Shown: piece after piece, positions 8,235-16,550 of the stretch
Position numbering within the stretch: the first letter of the stretch is position 1
Layout of the letters: every line of letters starts with the position of its first letter
From: Streptomyces sp. DH37
GTDB lineage: Bacteria > Actinomycetota > Actinomycetes > Streptomycetales > Streptomycetaceae
Direction: 5' to 3'
DNA: 64,000 nt
Assembly: GCF_029813835.1 (NCBI RefSeq)
Contig: NZ_JARVKV010000021.1
Location: forward strand, 1 to 64,000
Made by a program: the position numbers and the translations under genes
Notes under the pieces: model-generated
The model's database searches: none
What the model was told of the DNA's origin: nothing
What the model saw: only the letters and a program-made list of their open reading frames with translations

Positions 8235-10256
8235 CTAGCCGGCGCCGTCCGGGTCGCCGTTCCGCTCCCGCCGCCCCGGGTCCCGCGGGGCGGGGACGCC
8301 CGTGCGGGGCGGCGCGAAGGCCGCCGCCTGCGTCTCGTACAGCTCGCGGAAGCGCCCGCCGGGCGCGGCCAGCAGCTCGGCCGGGGTGCCCGACTCCACC
8401 AGGCGGCCCTCGTGGAGGACGTGGACGAGGTCGGCGTGGCGGACGGAGGCCATCCGGTGGGTGATCAGCACGATCGTCCGCCCGTCGTCGGCCAGCCGTC
8501 TGAGCTGCCGGAAGACCCTCTCCTCGGCCTTGGCGTCCAGGGCCGCGGTGGGCTCGTCGACGATCATGACGTCGCCGTCGCGGTAGCGGGCGCGGGCGAT
8601 GCCCAGGCGCTGCCACTGGCCGCCGGAGAGCTGGTGGCCGCCCCTGAAGGTGCGGGAGAGCAACGTGTCCCAGCCGCGCGGCAGTCCGCCGACGAAGTCG
8701 ACCCCGGCGTGGTCGGCGGACTCGGCCACCCGCCGGTCGCAGATCGGCCGCGAGGTGTCGGAGACGGCGATGTTGACGCGGGCGGTCATCGGCCACCGGC
8801 AGGGGTCCTGGGCGACGATCGCGAACCGCGCGAACACCTCCTGCCGGTCGGCCTCGGCGGCGTCCACGCTCACCTGCGCGCCGCCGTCCTCCCCGACCCA
8901 CAGCACCCGCCCCTTCTGCGGCGCGTACAGCCCGCACACCAGCTTGACCAGGGTGGACTTGCCCGAGCCGTTCTCCCCGACCAGCGCGACCACGCGGCCG
9001 AGCGGAACGGTCGGGCCGACGTCGCGCAGGACGGGGCCGCCGTCGGCGCCGGGGTAGGCGAAGGTGACGTCCTCCAGCCGGATCTCCCGCACCTCCGCGG
9101 GCAGCGGCGCGCCGCCGGCGGGGATCCGGCGTTCGGCCGACTCGTGCAGCAGCCGGTTGAGGTCGGCCACGTGCAGCGACTCCTCGTGCAGGTGGTTGAT
9201 CCGCCGCACCAGCCCTTCCAGCGCGCCGCTCCCGGTGCGGATCGCCACCACGGCGGCGCCCGCGGTGGCCGGCGCCATCGCCCCGCTCCACAGCAGGGCG
9301 CCCAGCAGCGCGTAGCCGCCGAGCGCGGCCAGCCCGGTGAGGGCGGAGGCCGCCAGCTCGGTGCGGGCGGCCAGGCGGGCCGGCCGCGCCTGCTCCTCCT
9401 CCCCGGCCGCGGACATGCCGCGGAAGTGCTCCAGGACGAACGGCCCCACCCCGTGGACCCGCACCTCCGCGGCCGCGTCGGTGTCGGTCAGCAGGGAGGA
9501 GAGCAGCAGCGAGGCGCGGGTGTGCTGGATCCAGCGGTGGAAGGACCGGTGGCGGCGGCGTGCGATCACCAGCGTCGCCCACGCCCCCGGCAGCACCATC
9601 AGCACCAGCGCGGGCAGCAGGACGGGGTGGAGCACGGCCAGCACGCCGGCCGCCGCGGTCAGCGAGAGCAGCGCGGAGACGATCGCGACGCAGCCGTCGG
9701 TCATCCGGCGCGCGGAGGAGGCTCCGTGCCGGGCGGACTCCAGCAGCCGGTGGAACTCCTCGTCCTCCATCGCCGCCAGTTCCACGCCGTAGGCGCGTTC
9801 CAGGTACGTCTCCCGCGCCAGCCGCTCCACCTTCGGCTGGAGCGGTCCGCCGAACCGGGTCGAGGCCGCCGAGCACAGTGCCCCGGCAGCCGCCGCGCCC
9901 GCCACGGCCAGCAGCGCGGGCAGGGCCTGGCGCAGCCGGCCGGGGAGGTCGCCGCCGGCCAGCAGCACGGTGAGGAGGGCGTTGACGGCCAGCAGGCCGG
10001 CGGCCTGTGCCGCCCCGCGGCCGAGTTCGGCGGCCGCCACCGAGACCGTGGCCCGCCGGTCGGCCCGCCAGGACAGGCCCACGGCCGTCCCCAGCAGCCG
10101 GGGCAGCGTCGCGACCATCGTGCGCAGTCCCAGGGCGCAGCGGGCCTCCTCGTGGGCGGCCCAGCTCGTGTCGTACACCAGCCGCCCGCCGAACAGCGTC
10201 CTCTCGCTGTCGGACACCACCGGCTCGTCCGCCGCCTCCCGCCGTCGCCAGCGCAT
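8235..10256 (-). CDS. ABC exporter, fused membrane and ATPase domains
   Basis: This 673-residue half-transporter has membrane helices over roughly residues 60-350, then an ATPase domain. The domain has Walker A GENGSGKST, the signature LSGGQWQRLGIARA, Walker B VMIVDEPTAALD and the switch His in THR. The order and length match B-type exporters for lipids, peptides or drugs. The start ATG at 10256 follows a GGGAGG box. The longer open frame upstream is not protein-like. The N-terminal about 60 residues are basic and cytoplasmic. The substrate is unknown, and no partner half-transporter lies beside it, so it would act as a homodimer. Confidence 0.85.
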   Translation of the reverse strand: MRWRRREAADEPVVSDSERTLFGGRLVYDTSWAAHEEARCALGLRTMVATLPRLLGTAVGLSWRADRRATVSVAAAELGRGAAQAAGLLAVNALLTVLLAGGDLPGRLRQALPALLAVAGAAAAGALCSAASTRFGGPLQPKVERLARETYLERAYGVELAAMEDEEFHRLLESARHGASSARRMTDGCVAIVSALLSLTAAAGVLAVLHPVLLPALVLMVLPGAWATLVIARRRHRSFHRWIQHTRASLLLSSLLTDTDAAAEVRVHGVGPFVLEHFRGMSAAGEEEQARPARLAARTELAASALTGLAALGGYALLGALLWSGAMAPATAGAAVVAIRTGSGALEGLVRRINHLHEESLHVADLNRLLHESAERRIPAGGAPLPAEVREIRLEDVTFAYPGADGGPVLRDVGPTVPLGRVVALVGENGSGKSTLVKLVCGLYAPQKGRVLWVGEDGGAQVSVDAAEADRQEVFARFAIVAQDPCRWPMTARVNIAVSDTSRPICDRRVAESADHAGVDFVGGLPRGWDTLLSRTFRGGHQLSGGQWQRLGIARARYRDGDVMIVDEPTAALDAKAEERVFRQLRRLADDGRTIVLITHRMASVRHADLVHVLHEGRLVESGTPAELLAAPGGRFRELYETQAAAFAPPRTGVPAPRDPGRRERNGDPDGAG

Positions 10257-10594
10257 CGCCCCGCCTCCCCTCGCGGTCCCCGCCCCCGGCGGTCGCGGGC
10301 GCCCGCAGGCGCCGGGGACCACCGTGGTGAACGTGCGGCCCCCGGCGCGGTTACGCGGGGGCGGGGGGAGCGAAGGGGCGGGAGGGGCGCGGGACGCGGG
10401 TGGCCGCCGCCGGGGCACGGTCGCGGGGGTGACGGTGCCCGGCGGCGGGGCGGACCGGGACCGCCCCCGTCCCGCACGGCGGGGCCGCCGCGCGGGCGAG
10501 CCGCCTCCGCCCGCGCGGACGGCGAGCCCGCGGCGTTCCCCGGGCGGCCGCAATCCGGTTGCCGCCGTCCGGCGCCGCACGGCAGCCTTCCCCC
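10257..10594. other. Divergent intergenic region
   Basis: About 340 GC-rich bases separate the leftward ABC exporter from the rightward acetyltransferase. I see several short imperfect inverted repeats but no protein gene and no clear promoter consensus. Confidence 0.4.
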
Positions 10595-11086
10595 GTGATC
10601 GAACTGCGGACACTGACGGCCGACGACTGGGCCGACTGGCGTGCACTGCGGCTCGCCGCCCTCGCGGAGGCGCCGTACGCCTTCGGGTCCCGGCTCGCGG
10701 ACTGGCAGGGCGACGGCGACCGGGAGGAGAGGTGGCGCGCCCGGCTGGGCATCCCCGGCGCGCGCCACTTCGCCGTCCTGCTCGACGGGCGGCCGGCCGG
10801 CATGGCGAGCGGCGTACCGGCCCCGGGCGGCGCGGCCGAGCTGATCTCGATGTGGGTCGCCCCCGGCGCGCGGGGCCGGGGCGTGGGGGACGAGCTGGTG
10901 CGGGCGGTGGAGCGGTGGGCCCGGGAGACCGGGGCCGGGGAGCTGCGGCTGTCGGTGATGCCCGGCAACGGGCACGCGGCCGCGCTCTACCGCCGCCACG
11001 GATTCGAGGACGAGGGGCCGGTCGGCGACGAACTGCCCGACGGCCGCCGGGAGCACGTCATGGCCAAGCGGCTCCCGCCCGGCTGA
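10595..11086 (+). CDS. GNAT-family N-acetyltransferase
   Basis: The 163-residue single-domain GNAT begins at a GTG (VIELRTLTADDW). It carries the acetyl-CoA pyrophosphate loop in VAPGARGRGVGDELV (R/Q-x-x-G-x-G/A type) and a C-terminal NGHAAALYRRHGFEDEG, which is motif B. It transfers an acetyl group from acetyl-CoA to an amine; the substrate cannot be predicted. The ribosome site is weak. An upstream ATG at 10559 is in frame but would add residues outside the family pattern. It converges on the pentapeptide-repeat gene with a shared terminator. Confidence 0.83.
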   Translation: MIELRTLTADDWADWRALRLAALAEAPYAFGSRLADWQGDGDREERWRARLGIPGARHFAVLLDGRPAGMASGVPAPGGAAELISMWVAPGARGRGVGDELVRAVERWARETGAGELRLSVMPGNGHAAALYRRHGFEDEGPVGDELPDGRREHVMAKRLPPG

Positions 11087-11104
11087 CCCCCGGCGGGGGT
11101 CAGC
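11082..11104. terminator. Bidirectional hairpin containing both stops
   Basis: A perfect 10-bp stem with a three-base loop lies between two convergent genes. The TGA of the acetyltransferase (11084-11086) and the stop of the leftward pentapeptide gene (11100-11102) each fall inside one arm, so one compact hairpin can end both transcripts. Confidence 0.75.
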
Positions 11105-12035
11105 TCCCGGTGCGGGCGGCGGGCCGCCAGTGCGCGGGGCGGACGAGCCGTCCGGGCAGCCTGGTCCGGGCGTCCCCCCCGGCCGCGTTGGCCTGGGGCT
11201 GGGTGAGGAAGAAGGCGCCGGTCAGATCGGCGCCGCGCAGGTCGGCGTCCCGCAGGTCCGCCCCTATGAGGTCGGCCGTCCGCAGGTCGGCGTCGCGCAG
11301 GTCGGCCGCGATGAGGCAGGCCCCGCGCAGATCGGCGCCCCGCAGGCCGGCGCCGCGCAGGCGGGCCCCCATCAGGTCGGCCCTGCGGTGGTTCCTCCGG
11401 CGGCCGGGGACCGTGGCCCGCACCAGCTCGCTGGTGCGCAGCAGCAGTGCGTCGACGCCGTGGCGGACCGCCGCCACGTCCAGCTCCGCGAGCTCTCCGG
11501 CGGTGCCGTGCGTGAGGCGGCCCACCTCGTCCAGCGAGTCGCGCAGCTCGCGGCGGAGAGGACGGGCCGGGGGCAGCTCCAGCGCCGCGGACAGGTACCA
11601 CAGGAACTCGTGGAGCTGCCGCATGACGGGGAACACCTCGAACATCCGCCGCGCGGTGCGGGGATCCTCGCGCCAGTGCCGTCCGCCGAAGGTGGTCTGG
11701 GAGACCTTCTGGCCCGCGCCGAAGCACTCGAAGACGGTGCAGCCGGCGAAGCCCTCCCGCCGCAGCCGGGAGTGGATGCCGCAGCGGAAGTCCTCCCGCA
11801 GGTTGCCGCACGGCTGCCCGGCGTCCTTGCCGACGGCGAAGTCCGCGGAGGGGGCGAAGGGCAGCGCGACGCAGCACAGCGCGAAGCACCGCGAGCAGTC
11901 GGCGCGCAGTTCCGGATCGGGCGCCGGGCCCGGACCCGGACCCGGGCCGGGCGCCGGACGCGGACCGGACCGCCGGGCCGTACGGCTTCGGCCGGTGGCG
12001 GCGGTCTTCTTGCCGGGGGACACCCTGGGGGACAC
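11100..12035 (-). CDS. Pentapeptide-repeat protein, Cys-rich N-domain
   Basis: The 311-residue protein has a basic Pro/Gly-rich start and then a cysteine-rich segment (CSRCFALCCVALPF, then further Cys near residues 75-115) that could bind metal. A helical middle follows, then about ten tandem A(D/N)LRxA pentapeptides near residues 218-285, which form a right-handed beta helix. Some pentapeptide proteins mimic DNA and protect gyrase; others are of unknown role. The GTG at 12035 follows a GGAG box; a second GTG lies four codons on. A long open frame upstream is not protein-like. Confidence 0.75.
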   Translation of the reverse strand: MSPRVSPGKKTAATGRSRTARRSGPRPAPGPGPGPGPAPDPELRADCSRCFALCCVALPFAPSADFAVGKDAGQPCGNLREDFRCGIHSRLRREGFAGCTVFECFGAGQKVSQTTFGGRHWREDPRTARRMFEVFPVMRQLHEFLWYLSAALELPPARPLRRELRDSLDEVGRLTHGTAGELAELDVAAVRHGVDALLLRTSELVRATVPGRRRNHRRADLMGARLRGAGLRGADLRGACLIAADLRDADLRTADLIGADLRDADLRGADLTGAFFLTQPQANAAGGDARTRLPGRLVRPAHWRPAARTGS

Positions 12036-12742
12036 CGAGCGCGCTCTCCTGCCGTGCGGGCGGGCACCGCCTGCCGGGGCCTGGGAACGGCCCCCATTGT
12101 CCCCTTCCCCGGTCCCCGGGCGAAACCGGCCGCCGCGCCCGCCGCGGACCGCTGGTGCGCCTGCGCGGCGACGGGCCGGACGTCTCCGTCGGGCTCGGCG
12201 GGCCCATGTGGCGGGCGGTCGGCGAGGCCGTCGCGCCGGTCGAGTCCCCACTGGAGGACCTGCCCGCCGGGAAGGAGGTGAACTCCCGGCGAGGAACGGC
12301 CTCCCCGTCCCCGCGATCGTGGGGCGCGCCGCCGTGGGCGACCTGGCGGCCGCCGTCGCCGCGCAGGCGCACCAGCGGCCCGCGGCCGGCGACCGGGACG
12401 CGGGGAAGCGGGGCGCCGCCGGGCGGCGTACGGCCGCGCAGCGCGTCGGCCGCCTCCGGCCCGGACCCGTCGTCGGCGAGGAAGGCGCTGCGGATCCCGG
12501 CCACCGGGACCCGCGCGCGGGGCGCGGCCGGGGCCCGTCCGCCCGCCGGCGCCGAAGCCGAGTCCGGCCGGGTCGTCGCCGAGGACCACCGCGGCGTGGA
12601 CCCGGCCCCCTCCATGTCCTCCTCGACCGCGTCGATCCCGGCGGCGCGGCCGGTGGGCGCGAGGCCGAGGATGCCGGCGCCCCGGGAGGGCCGCGGCCGC
12701 ACCGGCCCGGTCGCACCCCGCCGACCGGCACCGTCCTGCCGC
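12036..12742. other. 700 bases with no intact gene
   Basis: No frame combines a start signal with a recognisable product. Short stretches on both strands look like worn protein sequence, so this may be a decayed gene next to the degrading hydrogenase locus, but I cannot name it. Confidence 0.3.
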
Positions 12743-13888
12743 TTACGCGCTCTCCTCCACCGGCCGGAACTCGCGGACGGCGCCGTGCGGCGCGAGCAGT
12801 CCGTTGGGGCCCGGCCCCGCGCAGCGGTCCGGGACCTCCCGCGCCCCGGGTTCGCAGGCCCAGCTCTCCCGCCGCTCCTCCTCCGTCGGGCTCATCACGT
12901 CGAGGGCCGGCAGCCGGTCGATCTCCGTGCCGTCGAACAGGTCGCCGCAGCTCTCCGGGGCCACCTCGGGGAAGTCGTACAGGGTGACGGGGGAGGAGAG
13001 CACGGTGCGGGCGAACGACCCGTCGCCCGCGCCGTCCCCTCCGCCGCCGGCGGCACCGGTCTCGTCGGTCTCGTCGGTCTCGTCGTCGACGAGTACCGGC
13101 CAGGTGCCCTGGTTCTCGCACTCCGAGGCGGCCGTCCGCAGCCGCTTCGGCGGGTCCAGGAGCGAGACGAAGCGCCCGGCGCCGCTGTGCAGCACGGTGT
13201 GGGTGGAGACGAAGGCGTACGCGCAGGCCTCTTCCCGGGCGCCGCGGTCCGCGGGGTCGGGCGCCGGGCAGGGCGTGGTGTTCTCGACGCGCACGGTCAG
13301 CCGGAACACGCCGTCCGTGACGGGCGCGGCGCCGACCTCCACCGTGCCGCTCAGCGCGTTCCACCGGCGCAGGAGGGCGCCGGCGACGCGGCCCGAGCCG
13401 TCCGTGAGCGGTTCGCGGTCGGTGCCGGCGGGAACGTCGACGGGGACGCGCACCGGGCCGCCGAGGGCGGTGTCCAGCCGCACGGGGACGGACACCTCGC
13501 GCTCGGTGGCCTCCTGCCAGGCGAGGTGGCGCTCGCCGTCCACGGTCAGCTCGTCCACGGCCTCGGGCCCGTTCGGGCCCTCCCGCACCACGCCGCGGTC
13601 GACGACGTGCAGGAACCGTACGCGCACCGCCACTTCGGTGCGGTCCGCCGGGCGGCCCCGGGTGTCGAGCAGCACCTGGGTCCGCATCCGGTGCGCCTCG
13701 CCCAGGGCGTCGGCGCACGAGCGCGGGAAGACCCCGCCGAAGGCCCAGCGCTTGGTGTTCCTCGGTGCGGACCTGCGGTACGGCCACAGCAGGTAGCCCT
13801 CGTAGAGGCAGGTGCGCACGATCTTCTCGGCCTTCCCCGCGGGGCGCGCGGGCTCCGCCGTGCGCCCCGCCGGTGTCACGTCGTCCAT
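12743..13888 (-). CDS. Hydrogenase-locus conserved protein
   Basis: The 381-residue soluble protein opens with a conserved block (EKIVRTCLYEGYLLWPYRRSA, then KRWAFGGVFPR). I associate this family with the accessory genes of actinobacterial [NiFe] hydrogenase clusters. No catalytic motif is visible. A run of repeated ETDETDETG near residue 290 is low complexity. It starts 13 bases inside the 3' end of the DUF6084 gene, so the two are co-translated. The family assignment rests on memory of the N-terminal block and on the DUF6084, DUF5947, hypD and hypE remnants upstream. The hydrogenase subunits are not in the window. Confidence 0.7.
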   Translation of the reverse strand: MDDVTPAGRTAEPARPAGKAEKIVRTCLYEGYLLWPYRRSAPRNTKRWAFGGVFPRSCADALGEAHRMRTQVLLDTRGRPADRTEVAVRVRFLHVVDRGVVREGPNGPEAVDELTVDGERHLAWQEATEREVSVPVRLDTALGGPVRVPVDVPAGTDREPLTDGSGRVAGALLRRWNALSGTVEVGAAPVTDGVFRLTVRVENTTPCPAPDPADRGAREEACAYAFVSTHTVLHSGAGRFVSLLDPPKRLRTAASECENQGTWPVLVDDETDETDETGAAGGGGDGAGDGSFARTVLSSPVTLYDFPEVAPESCGDLFDGTEIDRLPALDVMSPTEEERRESWACEPGAREVPDRCAGPGPNGLLAPHGAVREFRPVEESA

Positions 13889-14649
13889 GGTGCTCCGGTG
13901 GTCTCGGGAGTTCTGGAGGTGCCGGGGGCGCCGGACGTGCCGGAGCCCTCCGGAACGCCGGGGACGCGGCCGTCCGCCCGGTCCAGCAGGGCGCCGACGG
14001 CGTCGTCCCAGGTGCCGGGCGCCTGGCGGGCGCGGTAGGCGTCGAGCCGGTCGTAGGTCTCGCGGGACAGCCGCAGCCAGGGGCTGCCGGCGAAGTAACG
14101 GTCGATCAGCCCGTGCCACAGGGAGGCGGGCAGCCGGTAGCGGGCGTCCTCGGCCCAGGAGATCTGGGCCGTCCGCAGGCGGCCGTCCCCGCCCTCGAAG
14201 AAGACCGTGCCGCTGAAGAGGAAGTCCAGCGGCACGTCCCCGTCGGGAACGGCGCGCAGGTACTTGGTGACGGCCGGTTCGGTGTCGCAGGCGCACGGCA
14301 CCGGCAGGCCGACCGTGGTGGCCGCGTCGAACGGGGGGACCACCGTGGTGGTCCGGGTCCAGGCCAGGGGCCGCGGGGTGGTGGCCCACCGCTCCGGCCC
14401 GCCGAACAGCTCGGCCAGGGCCCGCCGCGCCCGCTGGTCGTGGGGGCGGCGGGTCACGTCGATCCTGATCGCGGTCGTCAGGCCGACCGAGCGGACCGGG
14501 CCGCCGCCGGTGCGGGTGATCCCCACCTCGAACCGGAGCGTGGGCACGGCGGCGTGGCGCTCGGCCTCCGCGCCGGTGACGGAGAAGGAGAGGGCCGGGA
14601 CGGTGTGCCGGGCCGGCGTGCCGCCCGGTCCGGCGTACGGGCCCGTCAT
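13876..14649 (-). CDS. DUF6084 family protein
   Basis: The 257-residue protein shows the DUF6084 layout: an N-terminal beta domain (PALSFSVTGAEAERHAAVPTLRFEVGI), a central AELFGGPERWATTPRPLAWTRTT block with VPCACDTEPAVTKYL, and DFLFSGTVFFEG then ISWAEDARYRLPASLWHGLIDRYF. The family is found beside actinobacterial [NiFe] hydrogenase genes; its role is unknown. The stop overlaps the next gene and the start overlaps the stop of the small upstream gene, giving a tight operon. The C-terminal Thr/Pro/Gly-rich 30 residues are low complexity. Confidence 0.78.
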   Translation of the reverse strand: MTGPYAGPGGTPARHTVPALSFSVTGAEAERHAAVPTLRFEVGITRTGGGPVRSVGLTTAIRIDVTRRPHDQRARRALAELFGGPERWATTPRPLAWTRTTTVVPPFDAATTVGLPVPCACDTEPAVTKYLRAVPDGDVPLDFLFSGTVFFEGGDGRLRTAQISWAEDARYRLPASLWHGLIDRYFAGSPWLRLSRETYDRLDAYRARQAPGTWDDAVGALLDRADGRVPGVPEGSGTSGAPGTSRTPETTGAPWTT

Positions 14650-14855
14650 GACGGGGAGAGGCCCGGCGTCCCGGGCGTCACCGGGGCGCGGCGCCCGGGG
14701 TCGGCGCCCGTCGGCCGGTGGGCCGTGGAGCGGCCGCCGGGCAGGAGTCCGGGGGGCTTCCCGCAGGAGCCCTTCCGGTCGCCCTGCCCGATGCCTTCGA
14801 CGTGGGCCGCCCTGTCGGGCTTCACCGCGGCCCTGCCTGCGGCGGTACGAGCCAT
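14646..14855 (-). CDS. Small basic hypothetical protein
   Basis: A 69-residue frame begins at an ATG with a strong AAGGAGG box. It overlaps the DUF6084 start (ATGA type) and lies inside the hydrogenase accessory operon. The sequence is basic, Gly/Pro-rich and has one cysteine (GSCGKPPG). I recognise no domain. The good ribosome site and coupling support translation, but it may be the shortened remnant of a longer gene in this decaying locus. Confidence 0.5.
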   Translation of the reverse strand: MARTAAGRAAVKPDRAAHVEGIGQGDRKGSCGKPPGLLPGGRSTAHRPTGADPGRRAPVTPGTPGLSPS

Positions 14856-15415
14856 GACGCCTCCTTCACGTGGCGGGTGGGGAGTCGGTGGGGACCGGCG
14901 GCGGGCGGATCCGCGACGGTCGGACCGGCGGCGGTCGGATCGGCGGTGGACGGATCGGCGCGAAGGCCGCGGAGGAAGTCCCCGACGTGCCCCCGCACCT
15001 CGGATCCGCCGCCCGGTCCCTTCCGGTGGGTGCGCGCGGCGGCCGCCGGGAGGCGGCAGTCGTCCAGGGGGACGGTCCACTGCTCCCGCGCGTCGTTCGC
15101 CCGGTTGACCAGCAGCGCCTCGACGTCGTCGGCCGTCGCCGCGACGGCCGGGGCGCACGTCCCCACCGCGGGCCGGCGGTCCGCGTCGACGGTGGAGCGC
15201 GGCGGCAGCCGGTGGTGGACGCCCCCCGCCTCCTTCCGGTCGGACGGCGGGGAGCAGGCGCGGTGGGCGCGGGAGGCCGCGCCGGCGCGCGCGTCCGGCA
15301 GGTGGCGGTGCCCGCCGGGCAGCGGCTCGGAGCGCAGGTCGCACCGTTCCTCCCCGGGACGGCGGGCCGGGCGCCGCAGCCGGGGCGTGGCGAGGGGGGC
15401 CGTCACCGCCCTCAC
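14822..15415 (-). pseudogene. Truncated DUF5947 gene
   Basis: The frame still reads as both ends of a DUF5947 protein. The N-terminal ERCDLRSEPLPGGHRHL corresponds to the zinc-type ERCxxCxEPL block with its second cysteine lost. The C-terminal VEALLVNRANDAREQW, VPLDDC and GSEVRGHVGDFL match the family end. The middle block expected between them (aromatic core and the DAWE region) is missing, replaced by about 20 unrelated residues. The loss of cysteines plus an internal deletion indicates a non-functional copy. It overlaps the next gene. The reading of the family is from memory. Confidence 0.6.
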
Positions 15416-15689
15416 CCGCCCCGTTCGGTGGTGAGGGCGGGTCGGCGGAGGACGTGGACCTCGTCGACGCCGCCGGGAGCCGGCGTGTCGGTGCTCATGG
15501 AGGCTTCCTTCCCTGCGGGTGGCGGAGGCGGGGGCCCCGGCCCGGGGCGGGCGACGGGTCGCGCGCTCCGGCCGCCGACCGCTCCACGAACCGTGACACT
15601 CCCAACAAACCGCCGCGGCTCAAACGCGCTCCGCCGGGGAAGTGCCTCCAACAGGCGCTCCGGTGCGCCCGACGGCCGCTCCCCGCAGG

Positions 15690-16070
15690 CGAACGGCCGG
15701 CCCACTCGATCGTCCGACGCGGCATCGACCGGCTGCCGCCCGACCGCATCGAACTCGTCCACGGGCCCGGCTGCCCGGTGCGCTTCACCCCCTGGAGACG
15801 ACCGACGGGGCACCGGGGACCGCCTCCCGCCCGGACGTGGTCCCCTGCCCCTTCGGCGACGTGCTCCGGGTGCCCGGCACCGGCCGCGGCCTGCTGAGGG
15901 TCAAGGGCGCCGGAGGGGACGCACGAGTGGTGTACTCGCCCCCTGGAGGCCCTTGGACGCCCCTGGGACCGTCCGGCGCACCCCGACCGCGAGGTGGTCC
16001 TCCTCGGCGCCGGCCTCGGGGCCATCGCGCCGGCCGACGCGATGACCGTCCACGAGGGGACGGCGCGGCA
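15690..16070 (+). pseudogene. hypD: hypD remnant, frameshifted
   Basis: Fragments of HypD, the Fe-S scaffold protein of [NiFe] hydrogenase maturation, appear in three successive frames: RIELVHGPGCPV near 15737, then PFGDVLRVPGTG and GGDARVVYSP between about 15850 and 15945, then REVVLLGAGLGAIAPADAMTVH from about 15985. The order matches HypD (HGPGCPVC, FGDMLRVPG, F-GIGFETTAPA). The second conserved cysteine of HGPGCPVC is Arg here. At least two frameshifts and a 3' deletion rule out a working protein. Its 3' end runs straight into hypE-like sequence. Confidence 0.7.
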
Positions 16071-16545
16071 TCCGCAGCAGTTCGGGGTGGAGGTGCGCAG
16101 CGACACCGCGTCCCCGGGCGGCCCGGTGCGGGCGGTGCTCGCCGTCACCCCGGACGTCCACGCGCTGGGCGACCCGCCCCGCGGCGGACCGGGCACCGGG
16201 CCGAACGAGATCGCCGCCGCGTCCGGCACCGGAGTCGTCCCGGCCGAGCACGGCCTGCCCGGGCCGAGGCCGTCGCGGGCGCCTGCGGCCTCCTGGGGCC
16301 GGACCCGCCGTGCGTGGCCGACGAGGGCCGCCCGGTCGCCTCCGTGCCGCGCCGGCACGCCGACGCCGTGCTCACCGCGGTGCGGGACCACCCGCGGGGC
16401 GCGGAGGCGACCGTGATCGGGGAGTGCGTGGCCGACCGCCCCGGCATGGTCGCGGCCCGCACCGGCCTCGGCGGCACCCGTGTGGTGGACCCGCCGCCGG
16501 GGGAGCGACCGCCCCGCGTTCCGCCGGCACGCCTCGGCGCCCCGC
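16070..16545 (+). pseudogene. hypE: hypE remnant, 5'-deleted
   Basis: The sequence reads as the C-terminal half of HypE, the carbamoyl-dehydrating enzyme that makes the cyanide ligand of [NiFe] hydrogenase. Visible are GVEVRSDTASPGGPV, then ALGDPPRGG and NEIAAASGTGVV (HypE: DATRGG, LNEIA), then in another frame VADEGRPVASVPRRHADAVL, GECVADRPGMVAARTGLGGTRVV. The ATP-binding N-terminal half and the C-terminal Cys that carries the thiocarboxamide are absent or unreadable. The junction with hypD near 16070 indicates one deletion that fused the two genes. Confidence 0.7.
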
Positions 16546-16550
16546 CGGAC

